A stretch of DNA of 6,655 bases from an uncultured Desulfobacterales bacterium (GTDB lineage: Bacteria > Desulfobacterota > Desulfobacteria > Desulfobacterales > UBA11574): positions 1 to 6,655 of the forward strand of contig CALANC010000212.1 of NCBI GenBank assembly GCA_937925895.1. Reading direction: 5' to 3'. The translations under genes were made by a program, and so were the position numbers. Numbering within the stretch: position 1 is the first letter of the stretch; the number at the start of each line of letters is the position of its first letter. The notes beneath the pieces were generated by a model. That model had not been told where the DNA came from, did no database searches, and was given only the letters and a program-made list of their open reading frames with translations. Positions 5,853-6,655 of this stretch are shown one piece after another.

Positions 5853-6655
5853 TCATTGCCTCCGCTGTTTTAATCCGGTCAAGTTCATATTTGGCCAACT
5901 TAATGTAATGGAAGATCGGTATTTTTGATACACAAACAAAGCTGCAAAGACCACATTCTATGCAGGAATGTAGATCATACTGATCGGCTGCATCTTCATA
6001 TTGCCCGGCTTCCAGAAAGCGGACAAGCATATTAATCGGGATCCTTGCAGGGCAGACCCTGACACATTCACCACAATTAATGCACGGATAATCCGAGACA
6101 AGATCAATGGTGTCTTTATCTTGGACAACGATGGCATCTGTGTCTGCCTGAATCGGAAAATCTTCTGAATAGATTGAAGATCCTGTCATTGGTCCGCCTA
6201 AGATTATTCGATCTTTTTCGTTCAAAAGGACACCCAAAGCGTTAACAATTTCACTGATCGGCGTCCCTATTCTTGCCTGAACGAGCGTTTTGTCCCAATT
6301 TTTATCAATGAAAGTCAGTCTCTTTAATGCAGGTATCGTCCCTTCCTCAAATGCCCTGCCTAAAGATGCCACTGCTTCGGCATTAAAGAAGCTTACCCCG
6401 ATATCTTCGCAGGATTTTCCCGCGGGAACAACCTGGCCCAAAATTGATTGAACCAGGAGATGAGGGAGCGCTGAAGGATATTCAACATCTACAACTCTAA
6501 CTTCTGCTCCTGCGACAACAGCATCCTGCATCAATTTTTCGGGTACCGCGATCATAATAGTATCCACCCCGGTAATCTGCTTTAAAGCATGAACGCCTTT
6601 TTCGATGGCATGGGTATCGGTTTTTACTGCATACTGATTGGTCGTAACCAGTAAA
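5842..6655 (-). CDS. rnfC: RnfC, NADH-side subunit of the Rnf complex, N-terminal part missing
   Basis: RnfC is the peripheral subunit that, by family knowledge, binds NAD(H) and FMN and carries two 4Fe-4S clusters. The frame stays open from the stop at 5842 to 6654, giving 270 residues; RnfC is usually about 430-450, so the N-terminal third lies off the window. Numbering from the first visible codon, two clusters are clear: Cys191, 194, 197, 201 (CINCGECVRVCP) and Cys231, 234, 237, 241 (CIECGLCSFVCV, with Val where Pro is usual). ARIGTPISEIV (127-137) and ILGGPMTGSSI (151-161) are RnfC landmarks. The region around residue 59 reads YPSALPHLL, not the family's YPxGxExxLI, and the xNVGT motif is replaced by FNAEA. 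The GTG at 6567 is only an internal codon. It is the first gene of the order CDGEAB and overlaps rnfD by 11 bases. Confidence 0.93.
   Translation of the reverse strand, partial: LLVTTNQYAVKTDTHAIEKGVHALKQITGVDTIMIAVPEKLMQDAVVAGAEVRVVDVEYPSALPHLLVQSILGQVVPAGKSCEDIGVSFFNAEAVASLGRAFEEGTIPALKRLTFIDKNWDKTLVQARIGTPISEIVNALGVLLNEKDRIILGGPMTGSSIYSEDFPIQADTDAIVVQDKDTIDLVSDYPCINCGECVRVCPARIPINMLVRFLEAGQYEDAADQYDLHSCIECGLCSFVCVSKIPIFHYIKLAKYELDRIKTAEAMNAQ
5859..5863 (-). promoter_or_regulatory. Ribosome binding site of rnfD, inside rnfC
   Basis: Minus-strand GGAGG lies six bases before the rnfD ATG at 5852, within the last codons of rnfC. It favours this ATG over another at 5856-5854, which is in a different frame and only two bases from the site. 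Confidence 0.8.

Larger units (their letters stand above)
994..6655 (-). other. rnfCDGEAB operon (5' end beyond window)
   Basis: Six co-directional genes follow the canonical order C-D-G-E-A-B. Junctions are an 11-base overlap (C/D) and gaps of 2 (D/G), 10 (G/E), 10 (E/A) and 25 bases (A/B). No internal promoter or terminator could be recognised, and the transcript should end at the hairpin at 932-968. The promoter lies beyond the right edge, as would any upstream multihaem cytochrome gene of the kind reported beside rnf in some sulfate reducers. Confidence 0.9.

Noticed and set aside
5842..6567. RnfC as a 241-residue protein starting at GTG 6567
   Set aside because: The frame continues upstream to the right edge with RnfC-like sequence and the 241-residue form would be far shorter than the family, so the gene is simply cut by the window.

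Overview
The window holds the 3' part of an RluD-type pseudouridine synthase gene on the + strand. Converging on it from the - strand is almost all of an rnfCDGEAB operon, with only the start of rnfC cut off by the right edge. No tRNA, rRNA, CRISPR array, insertion sequence or phage gene is seen, and the coding density is very high. The only gap longer than 30 bases is the 67-base convergent interval at 927-993, which is mostly a terminator hairpin.

Organism: an anaerobic bacterium of the Desulfobacterota, most likely a sulfate-reducing Desulfobacterales relative. The reasons are the canonical rnfCDGEAB order, the long clostridial/deltaproteobacterial-type RnfB iron-sulfur region (not the short gammaproteobacterial RsxB type), and the GltD-like flavoprotein typical of strict anaerobes fused to it. 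This assignment is inferred from protein character, with no marker gene to confirm it.

Layout: 1-926 rluD-like gene (+, 5' end missing); 932-968 shared convergent terminator; 994-3084 rnfB fused to an NAD(P)H/FAD oxidoreductase module; 3110-3682 rnfA; 3693-4286 rnfE; 4297-4890 rnfG; 4893-5852 rnfD; 5842-6655 rnfC (3' two-thirds). The rnf genes overlap or lie 2 to 25 bases apart, each visible start has a plausible ribosome binding site, and they should be one transcript ending at the hairpin.

How the genes work together: Rnf is a membrane complex that couples electron transfer between reduced ferredoxin and NAD+ to Na+ or H+ translocation. RnfC is the NADH-side subunit and RnfB the ferredoxin-side iron-sulfur subunit. 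RnfA and RnfE are paired membrane proteins sharing an intramembrane [2Fe-2S] cluster, and RnfG and RnfD are the covalent-flavin subunits. Two things depart from the textbook complex. RnfB carries about 500 extra residues resembling the small subunit of glutamate synthase and the NADPH-binding subunit of Nfn transhydrogenase, suggesting a second pyridine-nucleotide entry or exit point built into Rnf. RnfD has lost the Ser-Gly-Ala-Thr flavinylation motif (the Thr position is Tyr), while RnfG keeps its own. RnfC is also divergent at positions where the family normally has flavin/nucleotide-binding motifs. Together these suggest a distinct Rnf subtype, possibly shared by a whole lineage.
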